Below, piece after piece: positions 32,103-33,511 of a stretch of DNA of 33,511 nucleotides. Source of the stretch: Chitinophagaceae bacterium. GTDB taxonomy: Bacteria > Bacteroidota > Bacteroidia > Chitinophagales > Chitinophagaceae. The position numbers were made by a program, and so were the translations under genes. Under the pieces are notes generated by a model. It made no database searches. It saw only the letters and a list, made by a program, of their open reading frames with translations, and was not told where the DNA came from. Each line of letters starts with the position of its first letter. Positions within the stretch are counted from its first letter, which is position 1. The stretch covers positions 1-33,511 of the forward strand of contig CANGIT010000023.1 in NCBI GenBank assembly GCA_947454155.1. The letters are read 5' to 3'.

Positions 32103-32115
32103 TATTCAAGTGGTG

Positions 32116-32123
32116 CAAATATA
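32116..32123 (-). promoter_or_regulatory. Candidate -7 box for the acyl-CoA dehydrogenase gene
   Basis: Minus-strand TATATTTG is an exact TAnnTTTG match 230 nt before the ATG at 31886. If used, the mRNA leader would include all three arrays. Confidence 0.3.
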
Positions 32124-32242
32124 CCAAGCAATTATGTCTGATTCGGTCTTTTGTGTAACTTTCCACCCGATTTTCATGGATTTCAATTGTTGGAATGAAT
32201 CCACAAATTTCATTCAATAACTACAAGTATAAATCAGATTTC

Positions 32243-33322
32243 ATGCAAAAGTATCTGCTGCTTTTATTGATGACAGGAGCCTTCATCATCTCCTGTAAAA
32301 AAGAAAATCCTCCTGTTGTTGGTCCTCCTCTCTATGAGCCCTATTATTTCCCGCCTTTGAACGGAAGCACTTGGGAAACCAACAAGGCGGAATATCTGGG
32401 TTGGGATACCACACAATTGAATGCGGCATTTGATTATGCGGGCTCCAAAAATACTTATGGTTTGCTTGTATTGCAAAATGGAAAAATCATCAAAGAACAA
32501 TACTGGAACAACTGGAATGCCAATACCCGCTATTATCTTGCATCGGCCGGAAAAAGTGTAATCGCTTTTTTAATGGGAATGGCGCAAGAAGAAGGACTGT
32601 TGCATATCAACGATAAAACATCGCAATATCTGGGAACAGGCTGGACAAGTATGCCTCTTGCAAAAGAAAATCTGATCACCTTAAAACACAATTTGACCAT
32701 GACGACCGGCTTGGATGATGGAGTAGCGGATCCGGATTGTGAAACGCCTTCGTGTTTGATATACAAGGCAGATGCAGGAACTCGCTGGGCTTATCATAAT
32801 GCGCCATATCGTTTGTTACAGGATGTGTTAGCCAATGCCAGTGGACAAAACCTTAATCAATTTTCCAAAAGCAGACTCTATGACCGTATCGGTATGACGC
32901 AAAGTTTATGGTACAACAATGTGATGTACTGCACAACAAGAGAGGCCGGCAGGTTTGGATCTTTGATTTTGAACAAAGGCATTTGGGATACGGATACACT
33001 TTTGAAAGACAGAACTTACTTCGACGCGATGACCAATACTTCTCAAAATCTGAATTTGTCTTACGGGTATCTTTGGTGGCTGAATGGCAAGCCGAGTTGT
33101 ATGGTGCCCACCATGCAAACGGTTTTCAATACTTCACTTGTTCCCAATGCGCCTGCAGATATGATCATGGCGCTGGGTAAAGACGATAAGAAAATTTATG
33201 TAGTTCCCTCTCTGAAAATGGTTATCGTCAGGTTGGGCGATTCGGCTGGATTATCTGCCTTAGGCCCGTCTGGATTTGATAATGAATTTTGGGGGAAGAT
33301 GAAGTTGGCAGTAAGATACTGA
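32243..33322 (+). CDS. Serine hydrolase lipoprotein (beta-lactamase/class C type)
   Basis: The 359-residue protein has an SPII signal with lipobox FIISC (Cys18) followed by KKEN. The serine-beta-lactamase-like fold has the nucleophile motif Ser101-Ala-Gly-Lys104 and the Tyr184-His-Asn186 motif (equivalent of YxN). The third KTG-like motif is not obvious. Such proteins include esterases, D-amino-acid peptidases and 6-aminohexanoate hydrolase relatives (the 'NWNANTRYYLASAGKS' opening is like the last), so the substrate is open. ATG 32243 was chosen over 32195 for its proper signal peptide. A 7-of-8 -7 box TAACTTTC is at 32156-32163. Confidence 0.88.
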   Translation: MQKYLLLLLMTGAFIISCKKENPPVVGPPLYEPYYFPPLNGSTWETNKAEYLGWDTTQLNAAFDYAGSKNTYGLLVLQNGKIIKEQYWNNWNANTRYYLASAGKSVIAFLMGMAQEEGLLHINDKTSQYLGTGWTSMPLAKENLITLKHNLTMTTGLDDGVADPDCETPSCLIYKADAGTRWAYHNAPYRLLQDVLANASGQNLNQFSKSRLYDRIGMTQSLWYNNVMYCTTREAGRFGSLILNKGIWDTDTLLKDRTYFDAMTNTSQNLNLSYGYLWWLNGKPSCMVPTMQTVFNTSLVPNAPADMIMALGKDDKKIYVVPSLKMVIVRLGDSAGLSALGPSGFDNEFWGKMKLAVRY

Positions 33323-33350
33323 TGATGAATTGTGATTCATGATAAATAAT

Positions 33351-33369
33351 TAGTGATTTTTAATCATTA
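33351..33369. other. Small A/T-rich hairpin after the last gene
   Basis: TAGTGATT and AATCATTA form an 8-bp stem (one G.U) with a 3-nt loop. Another hairpin, ATGAAT/ATTCAT with TGTG loop, lies at 33325-33340, next to the stop codon. Either could help end the serine-hydrolase transcript. Nothing else is seen to the end of the window. Confidence 0.3.
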
Positions 33370-33511
33370 CTGTCCGATAAAAGTACAGCAAAAATATTTC
33401 CATCAGTAAATTCAGTATCTACGAGTTCAAAAATGCCTAAAAATGTTTAGCAGGGTGTCATCCTGAGAATAGATTCATCTGTTCAGCTGTTTTTTCCTGA
33501 TAATGTTTGAT

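Overview
The window looks like a chromosomal segment of a Bacteroidota bacterium, most likely of the Chitinophagales/Saprospirales type. The support is a PorP/SprF protein next to a very large protein with a CHU_C-type (type IX secretion, type B) C-terminal sorting domain, several SPII lipoproteins with short 'SCxK'-like lipoboxes, a three-subunit transhydrogenase, Bacteroidota -7 promoter boxes (TAnnTTTG), and few Shine-Dalgarno sequences. The genus is inferred only loosely. No rRNA, tRNA, CRISPR, integrase or IS transposase is visible.

Layout. 1-780: an intact four-helix-bundle (23S rRNA-intervening-sequence/S23/Avd-like) gene between two heptanucleotide arrays of opposite orientation. 777-6667 (mostly minus): isocitrate dehydrogenase, a large lipoprotein, a lipoprotein/GNAT pair, and mnmA. 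6690-9595 (plus): thyA, a decayed second four-helix-bundle gene, folA and an O-methyltransferase-like gene, each separated by repeat arrays. 9630-12724: the three-gene proton-translocating transhydrogenase pntAA-pntAB-pntB, with a repeat pair inside it. 12770-16402: an RsmF-like rRNA methyltransferase, a LysM protein and a secreted C1 peptidase. 16441-18703 (minus): namZ-fmt, overlapping. 18875-23003 (plus): SlyD-like FKBP, pepT, an SPFH protein, exbB-exbD. 22987-23841 (minus): prmC. 23886-25547: ribD and a YigZ protein. 25642-29471: the T9SS-linked PorP/SprF plus giant protein, a terminator, then a YjbR protein. 29680-31886 (minus): 3-hydroxybutyryl-CoA dehydrogenase and a glutaryl-CoA-type acyl-CoA dehydrogenase. 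32243-33322: a serine-hydrolase lipoprotein.

Most protein genes are ordinary housekeeping genes: NADPH and one-carbon/dTMP metabolism (icd, pnt, thyA, folA), translation (mnmA, fmt, prmC, rsmF-like), envelope (namZ, LysM, exbBD) and acyl-CoA oxidation.

The unusual layer is intergenic. At least eleven intergenic loci carry short-period arrays (7, 8 or 9 nt). In every one, the left arm is the G-bearing strand and the right arm the C-bearing strand, so each locus has the symmetry of a terminal inverted repeat pair even where the two arms differ in sequence. Two of the pairs enclose a four-helix-bundle gene (one intact, one truncated exactly at its array); the others enclose only a short spacer. 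This suggests a family of gene-bearing and gene-less elements, possibly maintained by the four-helix-bundle proteins, and is my main candidate for an undescribed system. A second theme is that several genes have a -7 box only 3-8 nt before the start codon, which suggests leaderless mRNAs.
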